Shown here: piece by piece, positions 1 to 5,645 of the stretch
Position numbering within the stretch: position 1 is the stretch's first letter
Layout: the number at the start of each line of letters is the position of its first letter
NCBI GenBank assembly: GCA_937897085.1
Contig: CALCOR010000026.1
Coordinates: forward strand, 1 to 7,357
DNA length: 7,357 nucleotides
From: an uncultured euryarchaeote
GTDB taxonomy: Archaea > Thermoplasmatota > Poseidoniia > Poseidoniales > Thalassarchaeaceae
Direction: 5' to 3'
Program-made: the position numbers and the translations under genes
Notes under the pieces: generated by a model
Seen by the model: the letters and a program-made list of their open reading frames with translations, nothing else
Told to the model about the DNA's origin: nothing
Databases searched by the model: none

Positions 1-161
1 AGCAGCATGATGAGCCACACCCACCACCATTGGGGGAAGAAATGCCAGAGCGTGAAGTAGAGTGCGATCGCCAGTAGGTCGAACCCGATCAGCAGGAACA
101 GCCGCAGCATCGGTCTCATGGAAACGGGAGCATCTTCCAAAGGGCCTGACACCTCGTTCAT
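1..161 (-). CDS. Membrane protein of unknown function, N-terminal part only
   Basis: This gene reads leftward and is cut by the window edge after 53 codons. I do not recognise the family. The visible protein has a short acidic, soluble N-terminus (about residues 1-14), a basic patch (R16, R20), a hydrophobic helix at about residues 18-40, and then a tryptophan-rich stretch (PQWWWVW, residues 43-49) that seems to begin a second helix. The ATG at 161 is preferred to the in-frame ATGs at 119 and 110 because a GTGAG Shine-Dalgarno-like element lies three bases upstream, in the same register as at three other genes here. It lies 46 bases downstream of the RidA stop on the same strand, so co-transcription is possible. 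That there is a membrane protein is fairly sure; its function is unknown. Confidence 0.6.
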   Translation of the reverse strand, partial: MNEVSGPLEDAPVSMRPMLRLFLLIGFDLLAIALYFTLWHFFPQWWWVWLIML

Positions 162-164
162 CAA

Positions 165-169
165 CTCAC
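165..169 (-). promoter_or_regulatory. Ribosome binding site that decides the start at 161
   Basis: GTGAG followed by TTG and then ATG on the minus strand. It matches the 3' half of the GGAGGTGA Shine-Dalgarno consensus at positions -8 to -4. This makes the ATG at 161 more likely than the ATG at 119, which has no such site. Confidence 0.5.
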
Positions 170-207
170 ATCCAGATTGGTATGCACACGTTACGCGCTG
201 CAGTACT

Positions 208-588
208 TCACTCACAGTCTGCGTCGATGGCTTGAACGACCACCTCTACCTTCGCTCCCGCTGGCAGAGCGGCTACGGCGAACGCGGCGCGTGCAGGAGG
301 AATCTCGGTCTCTCCGATCCAATCGGCATACACCTCATTCATAGCCTGGAAATCACCGATGTCATCGAGCAGGACCTGCGCGAAGCAGATGTCGTCCCTG
401 GAGAGCCCGGCCGCTTCCAGCAGCGCGTCCACCTTGGCCAGCGCGCCCGCCGTCTGGGATTCCACATCATCGCCCGCGTCCGGTGCGATTTGCCCGGCAA
501 GCCAGACGATGCCGTGGGACTTCACTCCCGGGGAATAGGGTCCGAACACCTCGCTGCCGGGAACTTCGATGCGCTCCTTGTGCCCCAT
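208..588 (-). CDS. ridA: RidA/YjgF/YER057c/UK114 family enamine/imine deaminase
   Basis: Members of this family hydrolyse reactive enamine/imine intermediates, such as 2-aminoacrylate from PLP-dependent dehydratases, to ketoacids plus ammonia in the cytosol, usually as trimers. The protein is 126 residues, close to the usual 125-130. Visible family marks are FGPYSPG (residues 15-21), AGQI (31-34), the conserved helix ending EAAGLSRDDI (58-67) and PPARAAFAVAALPAGAKVEV (97-116). Aligned by eye with E. coli RidA, R100 corresponds to the substrate-carboxylate-binding R105 and E115 to E120, so the active site looks intact. The start at 588 puts the N-terminus in register with E. coli RidA; the longer reading frame to 708 only adds sequence antisense to the divergent gene. 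No strong ribosome binding site is seen. Some relatives are pathway-specific deaminases, so the exact substrate is open. Confidence 0.93.
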   Translation of the reverse strand: MGHKERIEVPGSEVFGPYSPGVKSHGIVWLAGQIAPDAGDDVESQTAGALAKVDALLEAAGLSRDDICFAQVLLDDIGDFQAMNEVYADWIGETEIPPARAAFAVAALPAGAKVEVVVQAIDADCE

Positions 589-654
589 GCGAGTTCGACA
601 GGCGGCACCGGCCTTAGCCGTTCTCTTGACAGGAGGGAGGAGCCTCGGCGGTAC

Positions 655-1677
655 ATGGAGGACGCTCCGCTGACCTGCTGGGTGCTCGACCATCCGGCGC
701 ACATGCAACTGTTCGCGCGCTGGGTCCGCGCCGGGCGCGCCAACGACCTGCTAGTCGTCACCAGACGTCCTGAGACGGAGGCGTTGCTCGCCGCCAAAGA
801 GGGACATCTGCCCGACCGCAAGGTGTTGCTGGTCAAGCGACCGGCCGGTCTCGGGCTGCTCCCTCTCGGCCGGGAACTGCGCGCTTGGAACAGGGTCCGC
901 ATGGTGCGTGCGCGGCTCAAGCAGCAGCGGCTGATCGGCTACCCGATCGAACGGGTGGTATCGAAGGGCGCACCGCTCGAACTGCTGGCGGCGAAGCGGG
1001 AGGGAGTCGGGTCCCGGTGGTACATCTCTGACTGCGAGCCCAACCATCTCGCCCACAGGTTGGCGCTGAATTCAGCCACGGATGTCGTGCTGCCATCATC
1101 GTGGCGCGTCGACCTTGATCGCGGCTTCCTCGACGCCGTGCAGGAACGTTCCGACATCAGGTTGCACCGCCTCTCCGGGGAACTACCCCATTGCTACCTC
1201 AGCGAGCCGCACCGGTCAGCGCGGGAGGAGGATTCTCTGCCGCGCATACTGTACAGGAAGTTGGTGGGCGGGGGCATCCATGACCGAGACGAGCACATCA
1301 ACGCCGAACCACTGCTCGCTGACCTGGGGATGAAGGTGCTGACAATCGCCGAGAATGATCCAGTCAGTGATCCGTGGGGACTGCCTGGAATGTTGGCGGA
1401 ATTCGATGGTGTGCTCTCTGAATCAGTCACGCTGGCTCACGAGGCGGTCGTACAGGGAGTTCCCGCGTTGCTCGTCTCCGCCGCCAAGCGCGGTGTTCTC
1501 GACTCCTATGCCGGCGGCAGCCTGCTGCATCAGTTGGAAGTCCCGCCTCGTCGCGGAATGGAACTGACGGCAGTTGTTTCCGCATGGCGCGAAGCGGTCA
1601 ACAACGGCATGCATTCGCCACAGACAGCTCCACCTTGGAACTCCGCGGCAGCCGAACTCACTGCTCTCATCGGATGA
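655..1677 (+). CDS. DUF354-like (GT-B fold) glycosyltransferase-like protein
   Basis: The 340-residue protein resembles DUF354 proteins, which are related in fold to UDP-GlcNAc 2-epimerase and GT-B glycosyltransferases; their substrates are mostly unknown. Supporting segments in order are LDHPAHMQLF (residues 11-20, like the D.GHPAHV.FF opening strand of the family), VVTRRPE (34-40), SKGAPLELLAA (103-113) followed by DCEPNHLAHRLAL (126-138) and ATDVVLP (141-147), and SESVTLAHEAVVQGVPALL (255-273). The last matches the family's nucleotide-binding SGGTM.REAA.LG.PA pattern, with ESV in place of the usual glycines. I see no signal peptide or membrane helix. The ATG at 655 is chosen because the frame upstream is antisense to ridA and has no alternative start near the AGGAGGGAGGAG run at 631-642. 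It is convergent with the Nudix gene, leaving a 17-base gap. Family placement is by eye. Confidence 0.7.
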   Translation: MEDAPLTCWVLDHPAHMQLFARWVRAGRANDLLVVTRRPETEALLAAKEGHLPDRKVLLVKRPAGLGLLPLGRELRAWNRVRMVRARLKQQRLIGYPIERVVSKGAPLELLAAKREGVGSRWYISDCEPNHLAHRLALNSATDVVLPSSWRVDLDRGFLDAVQERSDIRLHRLSGELPHCYLSEPHRSAREEDSLPRILYRKLVGGGIHDRDEHINAEPLLADLGMKVLTIAENDPVSDPWGLPGMLAEFDGVLSESVTLAHEAVVQGVPALLVSAAKRGVLDSYAGGSLLHQLEVPPRRGMELTAVVSAWREAVNNGMHSPQTAPPWNSAAAELTALIG

Positions 1678-1694
1678 ATTGCGACCTCGCGAGT

Positions 1695-2144
1695 TCACAA
1701 GGAGTCACGCAGTTCCTTGAGCATCTCACCGTGGTCGCCAGCGAGTTCGTCTCCGTCCACATCGTCGAGGAGATGGAACTCAGCAGCAGCGGCATCGTCA
1801 CCCGCGACCGGTGTGGCGTCGTCGGGGATGGTGACGCGATAGAGGATGCTGACGATGTGCTTGCGCGGGTCGCGCTCAGGGTCTCCACGCACCGTCACCA
1901 GCCGTGGGTCGTTACCGATGACTCCGGTTTCTTCGGCAAGTTCGCGCAGAACTGCCATCTCAGGGTCTTCACCCTCGTCGACGAAGCCGCCCGGAAATGC
2001 CAGACTGCCCTTCCACGGCTCCCGTCCCCGCCGAATGAGCAGCAGTTCGAGCCCCGCATCACCCATTCTGATACCAGCTGCGTCGACCGTCAACGCCGGG
2101 TTGCGGTAGCCATCCTTGCCACACTTCGGGCATGTCTCATCCAT
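1695..2144 (-). CDS. Nudix hydrolase, ADP-ribose pyrophosphatase-like, with N-terminal CPxCG
   Basis: The protein (149 residues) carries a complete Nudix box, starting GFVDEGE (residues 53-59) and ending RELAEETGV (67-75). It matches GX5EX7REUXEEXGU with all metal-binding glutamates (E70, E71, and E59 of the first half) present. Such enzymes cleave nucleoside diphosphates linked to another group. The GG before the box and the FPGG lead-in suggest the ADP-ribose or related sugar-nucleotide branch, but specificity cannot be read from this. The N-terminus has CPKCG (5-9), the only cysteines in the protein, so any zinc ribbon is half-formed. The start lies four bases after the uppS stop, with a GGTGG eight bases upstream that lies inside the last uppS codons; translation coupling is likely. 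It is the last gene of the HAD-uppS-Nudix set. Confidence 0.9.
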   Translation of the reverse strand: MDETCPKCGKDGYRNPALTVDAAGIRMGDAGLELLLIRRGREPWKGSLAFPGGFVDEGEDPEMAVLRELAEETGVIGNDPRLVTVRGDPERDPRKHIVSILYRVTIPDDATPVAGDDAAAAEFHLLDDVDGDELAGDHGEMLKELRDSL

Positions 2145-2148
2145 CGAT

Positions 2149-3018
2149 TCAACCACCGTAACGACGCTTGCGCTTCTGGTAGGAGTCGATCGCCTCGTAG
2201 AGATCGTTGCGGGAGAACGATGGCCAGTGCACATCGGTGAAGTGCAGTTCTGCGTAGGCGATCTGCCAGAGCAGGAAGTTGGAGATGCGCTCCTCTCCGC
2301 TGGTACGGATGACCAGGTCGGGGTCTGGCAGGTCCGCCGTGTAGAGTCGCTTGGATATCTCTGATGTATCGATGGAATCGAGATCCAACTCCCCCTTGGC
2401 GTGGTCCTCTGCCACACCACGGACCGCATCGACGATTTCCTCGCGACCGCCGTATGCCAGGCAGATTGTGAACAGGAATTTCGAGTATGAATCAGTGCGT
2501 GATTCTGCCAGCGTAATCGCTTCACGGACACGTTCCGGAAGTAGTTCGAGTCTCCCAACAGCCTGCACCTTGACACAGCGTTCGTGAATCTGCGGATCAT
2601 TGCTTATCTCATGGAATCCGGTTACATACAGGTCGTAGAGTGATTCCAGTTCATCTGGTTCTCGTGTGCTGATGTTATCGGTGGAGAGGGCGTAGACAGT
2701 GAGGTAGGGAATTTCGAGATCTAGAATCCAATCCATCACTTCCTTCAGTTTGTCCTTGCCATGCCGGTGGCCGATCTCCTTCTCAATTTCCTGACTCCAG
2801 GCGAAGCGCCTGTTCCCGTCCATGATGATCGAGATGTGTTCTGGGAGTGGCTGCCCCTTCACGCGGTCCCTGAGCCTGTTTGTGCGGATGCGGTCAGTGC
2901 GTGAGATGAAGCTCCATGACAGCCGGGAATTGGCGATTTTTCGTGCCGGCCAGGAGATGACCCTGAATTTAAGCAGCCATTTGGCGGTGACGTCGAGTGT
3001 ACGTCCGATACGCCCCAT
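2149..3018 (-). CDS. uppS: Cis-prenyltransferase (polyprenyl / undecaprenyl-type diphosphate synthase)
   Basis: This enzyme adds isopentenyl diphosphate units in cis to an allylic diphosphate, giving the long polyprenyl diphosphate from which archaea make dolichol-type glycan carriers. The 289-residue protein has the N-terminal signature HISIIMDGNRRFA (61-73; D67 is the catalytic aspartate) and GH in GHRHG (83-87). It also has LTVYALSTDN (106-115) and AYGGREEIVDAV (188-199). The C-terminal signature is RTSGEERISNFLLWQIAYAE (238-257), followed by FTDVHWP (260-266). All residues expected for a working enzyme are there. About 60 mostly basic residues precede the catalytic domain, longer than in E. 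coli UppS, perhaps a membrane-surface or partner-binding extension. The ATG at 3018 is preferred to the ATG at 3045 because AGGTGGA lies three bases before it. The gene sits 75 bases after the HAD gene and 4 before the Nudix gene. Confidence 0.96.
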   Translation of the reverse strand: MGRIGRTLDVTAKWLLKFRVISWPARKIANSRLSWSFISRTDRIRTNRLRDRVKGQPLPEHISIIMDGNRRFAWSQEIEKEIGHRHGKDKLKEVMDWILDLEIPYLTVYALSTDNISTREPDELESLYDLYVTGFHEISNDPQIHERCVKVQAVGRLELLPERVREAITLAESRTDSYSKFLFTICLAYGGREEIVDAVRGVAEDHAKGELDLDSIDTSEISKRLYTADLPDPDLVIRTSGEERISNFLLWQIAYAELHFTDVHWPSFSRNDLYEAIDSYQKRKRRYGG

Positions 3019-3021
3019 CTG

Positions 3022-3028
3022 TCCACCT
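3022..3028 (-). promoter_or_regulatory. Ribosome binding site of uppS
   Basis: AGGTGGA followed by CAG and then ATG on the minus strand. It is the best Shine-Dalgarno match in the window and decides the uppS start at 3018 over the in-frame ATG at 3045. A small GC-rich dyad (3031-3043) lies just upstream. Confidence 0.6.
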
Positions 3029-3093
3029 GCGCTCGGCACGAGCATCAACTCGCACTTGATGGAATCGGGTGTGGGAACTGTGCTTGGGGGGCG

Positions 3094-3627
3094 TCAATCG
3101 AATATCAGGTTGGCATCGGCCTCGATCTGCCTGCGTACGGCTGGTTTTGCATTCACGACGATGACCTCACCGGCGTGCTGCCACACCGCAAGATCCGACT
3201 TCGAATTGCCAGCGTATCCGAATCCCTTCTCGCCGAAACGCTCGACGAGGGCCGCCGCCTTGTTCTCGCCGGCGAGATTGGGCCCCATATCGGTAGCCAT
3301 CACATCATCGAAGATTCCGATGTGTTCAGCTATCTTCTCCGCTACTGGTCTATCCGATGCGGTGCACAGGATGAGGATGCGACCCGCCTTCTTCTGCTGC
3401 TTGAGCCAGCGCAGGAACTCCTCGTGGTAGGTGAGTTTCTCCGGGTCGAAGTTCAGTTTCTCTCCCAAGGCGCGTTTCCACACCGAGCGTCGTCCGCTGA
3501 ACTCCTTGTACAGCATCCATGGAACCAGCCAGGGGCGGACGAGCAGCACCCTGCTGACAGTCAAGTAGGACATGTCGGTGAGGATCACGGTGCCATCGAG
3601 GTCGACTGCGAGCGGCAGGTCAGACAT
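3094..3627 (-). CDS. Stand-alone HAD-superfamily phosphatase, like the HAD domain fused to UbiA prenyltransferases
   Basis: All four HAD motifs are visible in the 177-residue protein: DLDGT (residues 9-13; D9 nucleophile, D11 acid/base), T89 in CTASD (motif II), K123 in GENKAAAL (motif III), and GNSKSD (140-145, motif IV, with N141 where aspartate is common but D145 kept). A helical cap insert lies between motifs I and II (about 18-75). The spacing and phrases such as AAALVERFGEKGFGYAGNS closely resemble, from memory, the N-terminal HAD domain of bacterial proteins that continue into a UbiA-type membrane prenyltransferase. Here the chain stops after the HAD domain and no UbiA gene is in the window. 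The start at 3627 has GGTGAG three bases upstream. It heads the set HAD, uppS, Nudix, so a phosphorylated prenyl or sugar-prenyl substrate is a reasonable guess but not shown. Confidence 0.87.
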   Translation of the reverse strand: MSDLPLAVDLDGTVILTDMSYLTVSRVLLVRPWLVPWMLYKEFSGRRSVWKRALGEKLNFDPEKLTYHEEFLRWLKQQKKAGRILILCTASDRPVAEKIAEHIGIFDDVMATDMGPNLAGENKAAALVERFGEKGFGYAGNSKSDLAVWQHAGEVIVVNAKPAVRRQIEADANLIFD

Positions 3628-3630
3628 CTT

Positions 3631-3636
3631 CTCACC
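3631..3636 (-). promoter_or_regulatory. Ribosome binding site of the HAD phosphatase
   Basis: GGTGAG followed by AAG and then ATG on the minus strand. It fixes the start at 3627; longer readings of this frame (to 4038) would run antisense through the divergent kinase-like gene. Confidence 0.55.
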
Positions 3637-3754
3637 CGTCCTTGGGCGGTATGCGGCACCTGTCAATCTTGGGGCGGCTACAGAGGGGAGTAGCGCAACA
3701 GAGCAAATAGCGGGAGCCGCGAGCCGTGAACGAGGTGCGCCCCTGCCATCACAG

Positions 3755-5041
3755 TTGAACATCGAGGTGCTCGCTGATGAGCCATGGTTCCCCTCCGGCG
3801 TTGTCACCGAGGTAGAACCAGCCGCGGAGCAGGCACCTGCGGGCTTCGAGGCATACAGGCTGCACGCTCGTTGGGGGAGCCAGTTGATGCTCTGGCCGAT
3901 AGGGAATCCGGACTCAATAGACTGGTGGAAGGGGATGTTGCCGGTCGGAGGAGGCGGCGAGCGGTGGGGGGATGCGCCGGAAATCTCTGGAGCGACCATC
4001 GAGCGCGTCGATGCTTGGGATGGGCGCTGCTGGCGCATCCGCGAGCGGGGGGGAAGAACGCTACGCGCTCACTTCCTGCCACTCGACTCCTGCGGGCATG
4101 GAAGGAGGTTGGCCGAACTCTCCTCGGAGGTGCTCGAAGCGGCTGTCGGTGGACTACAGTGGAAAGGCCGCGATGTGCTACTGATATTTCGACAACAGCA
4201 GGGGGTGACGGCGTCTGACCACTTGACGGCAGCCATCGATGAGGGCGATTACGCAGCTGCTGAGCAAATCTGCCGTGTCTCGGGTGAGACCCTTGGCAGG
4301 TTCCACTCCGACTCACTCGCCCGGTTGGCGCTTCCCAACGATGAGCGTCGCTGGAACGAGCGCCTGAAGCGGCTGGAGGAGCATATCGTAACGAACACGC
4401 TCTGGCGCGCACCCCATTCACGCGACACTCACGGCACCATCACGCACCGCAACTTCGGGCTCGATGGTGTGCTGCTGCATGACGACGAGGAGCCGACCAT
4501 CGCCAACTGCGTCGACGGCGTCGTCAACGCCATCCTGCCGTCCTACCAGGAGGTTCCGGCAGTCCGCGATCTCGCCGCTGGCTACCGCTCCATCTCACGC
4601 ATCCTGTCAGACTCTGACCAGCATGAGATACCTGCTGACCTCGAACTCAGGCTGCGCGGCGCACTGTTCACCGGTTGGTGTGCCACCGTGCCACCTGCTG
4701 CACGTTCCGCGGCGGCGCTTGACGGGCACAGGGGCGGGGTCGCAATATGGGAGTACGAACAGGTGCTCGAGGAGATCGCCAGCGCGCTCGCCTGGCAGAA
4801 GGCGGTTCCTGCACGCCTGATCGATTGGCTGTCATTCGTGCCGCACCTGCAGACTTCGATGTACCACTCGCGCACGCTCTCCGGGTTGGCTCTCGTGTGT
4901 GGAACCGCGGCCGCCACCGCGCTGTTCCTCCCAGGGGCGTTCGACACTCTGGCCGAGCGCATAGCCGCGGTGCTCGGACTTTCCGTATGCGCACTGCTGC
5001 TGCGCTGGGCCTACCGGCGCCGAGCCCCGCCGCCATACTAG
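3755..5041 (+). CDS. Kinase-fold-like (APH/choline-kinase type, probably degenerate) protein with C-terminal membrane hairpin
   Basis: I do not recognise this as a named gene. From the start used here it has 428 residues. Its middle follows the layout of aminoglycoside phosphotransferase-like kinases: CWRIRERGGRTLRAHF (92-107, like the strand carrying the ATP-binding lysine, but with R104), DVLLIF (140-145), SGETLGRFHSDS (176-187, like the LGRLH helix), HGTITHRNFGLDGVLL (226-241, like HGDLHPGNVLV) and NCVDGVV (251-257, where the metal-binding aspartate sits), then a DLA in VRDLAAGY. The catalytic Asp of HGD is Thr228, so it may be a pseudokinase. Two hydrophobic helices at about 376-396 and 402-418 end in a basic tail (WAYRRR), suggesting membrane anchoring. 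The start is uncertain: TTG at 3755 is chosen, with GTG at 3767 or ATG at 3572 (overlapping the HAD gene) possible. It is divergent from the HAD gene and convergent with gpmA. Confidence 0.7.
   Translation: MNIEVLADEPWFPSGVVTEVEPAAEQAPAGFEAYRLHARWGSQLMLWPIGNPDSIDWWKGMLPVGGGGERWGDAPEISGATIERVDAWDGRCWRIRERGGRTLRAHFLPLDSCGHGRRLAELSSEVLEAAVGGLQWKGRDVLLIFRQQQGVTASDHLTAAIDEGDYAAAEQICRVSGETLGRFHSDSLARLALPNDERRWNERLKRLEEHIVTNTLWRAPHSRDTHGTITHRNFGLDGVLLHDDEEPTIANCVDGVVNAILPSYQEVPAVRDLAAGYRSISRILSDSDQHEIPADLELRLRGALFTGWCATVPPAARSAAALDGHRGGVAIWEYEQVLEEIASALAWQKAVPARLIDWLSFVPHLQTSMYHSRTLSGLALVCGTAAATALFLPGAFDTLAERIAAVLGLSVCALLLRWAYRRRAPPPY
5038..5041. other. Interlocked convergent stop codons (CTAG)
   Basis: The plus-strand kinase-like gene ends with TAG at 5039-5041 and the minus-strand phosphoglycerate mutase ends with TAG read from 5040 to 5038. 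Both stops are supplied by one palindromic CTAG, so the genes overlap by four bases and there is no room for a separate terminator between them. Confidence 0.9.
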
Positions 5042-5637
5042 TCGAGGCGGGTGAATTCGGAGTCATCGAACTCGTAGCTGCGTGGAACGCCGGTGGGCAG
5101 TTCGAGGGAGAGCACCTGTTCTCGGGTGAGCCCCTCGATGTGCATCACAATCGAGCGCAGTGAGTTGCCATGGGCGGTTACGAGCACGTTCTTCCCGGAA
5201 GTCAGATCGGGGATGATACACTCCTCTAGGCAGGGGATCGTGCGCTCGGCACACGTTTTGAGACTCTCACCGTCAGGGGGTGCGACATCGTAGGAGCGGC
5301 GCCAGATGTGCACCTGCTCGGCGCCGTGCTTCGCCCGCGTCTCGTCCTTGTTGAGGCCTTGCAGCGCGCCGTAATGCCGCTCGTTCAGCCGCCAGTCCTC
5401 GTGAGTGGGAATGGTATCCGATGCTGAGTTCAGTTCGAGCACGATTTCGGCGGTCTTCTGGGCGCGCACGAGGTCGCTGGTATAGCAGACGTCGAAGCGT
5501 TTGTCAGCCAGTTGCTGGCCAGCGTCCGCCGCCTCCTGCTCCCCCTTCTCAGAGAGTTCCACATCGGTCCATCCGGTGAAGCGGTTGGCGGCGTTCCACA
5601 CTGACTCTCCGTGCCTGAGCAGCACAAGCAGCGCCAT
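5038..5637 (-). CDS. gpmA: 2,3-bisphosphoglycerate-dependent phosphoglycerate mutase
   Basis: This enzyme interconverts 3- and 2-phosphoglycerate in glycolysis/gluconeogenesis through a phosphohistidine. The 199-residue protein has RHGES (8-12; H9 is the phosphorylated histidine), the family-specific run NRFTGWTDVELSEKG (18-32), SDLVRAQKTAE (54-64, R58), LNERHYGALQG (84-94; E86 acid/base) and TAHGNSLR (154-161; H156). These mark it as the dPGM branch rather than a general histidine phosphatase such as CobC or SixA. It is shorter than E. coli GpmA (about 250), as in other compact dPGMs. Many archaea use the unrelated cofactor-independent enzyme, so a dPGM here probably reflects ancient transfer from bacteria. 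The start lies four bases after the MscS stop, with GTGAT three bases upstream, so the two genes are probably translated from one transcript. Confidence 0.95.
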   Translation of the reverse strand: MALLVLLRHGESVWNAANRFTGWTDVELSEKGEQEAADAGQQLADKRFDVCYTSDLVRAQKTAEIVLELNSASDTIPTHEDWRLNERHYGALQGLNKDETRAKHGAEQVHIWRRSYDVAPPDGESLKTCAERTIPCLEECIIPDLTSGKNVLVTAHGNSLRSIVMHIEGLTREQVLSLELPTGVPRSYEFDDSEFTRLD

Positions 5638-5640
5638 TCT

Positions 5641-5645
5641 ATCAC
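5641..5645 (-). promoter_or_regulatory. Ribosome binding site of gpmA
   Basis: GTGAT followed by AGA and then ATG on the minus strand; it includes part of the TGA stop codon of the upstream channel gene. The overlap of stop codon and ribosome binding site suggests coupled translation of the pair. Confidence 0.5.

Noticed and set aside
608..619. CGGC-CTTA-GCCG dyad in the ridA/DUF354 divergent region as an operator
   Set aside because: Four-base arms without extension are not above chance here.
118..654. Upstream part of the long plus-strand frame that ends at 1677
   Set aside because: It lies opposite ridA and the start of the membrane protein gene; the DUF354-like protein begins naturally at the ATG at 655.
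1678..1694. CTCGCGAG palindrome between convergent stops as a terminator
   Set aside because: Only 4 bp per arm with no loop and no T-run; common by chance in GC-rich DNA.
1584..2240. 218-codon plus-strand open frame
   Set aside because: It runs antisense across the Nudix gene and the uppS end; the Nudix box on the other strand is decisive.
3628..3754. Archaeal TATA/BRE promoter between the HAD and kinase-like genes
   Set aside because: No convincing TTTATA-like box on either strand; a promoter must be there or nearby but I cannot place it.
3628..4038. N-terminal extension of the HAD frame
   Set aside because: It would be antisense to the kinase-like gene, and the HAD motif I sits at residue 9 from the ATG at 3627, as expected for the family.
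3804..4421. 205-codon minus-strand open frame
   Set aside because: It is antisense to the kinase-like gene, very rich in Arg, Ser and Pro, with no recognisable motif.
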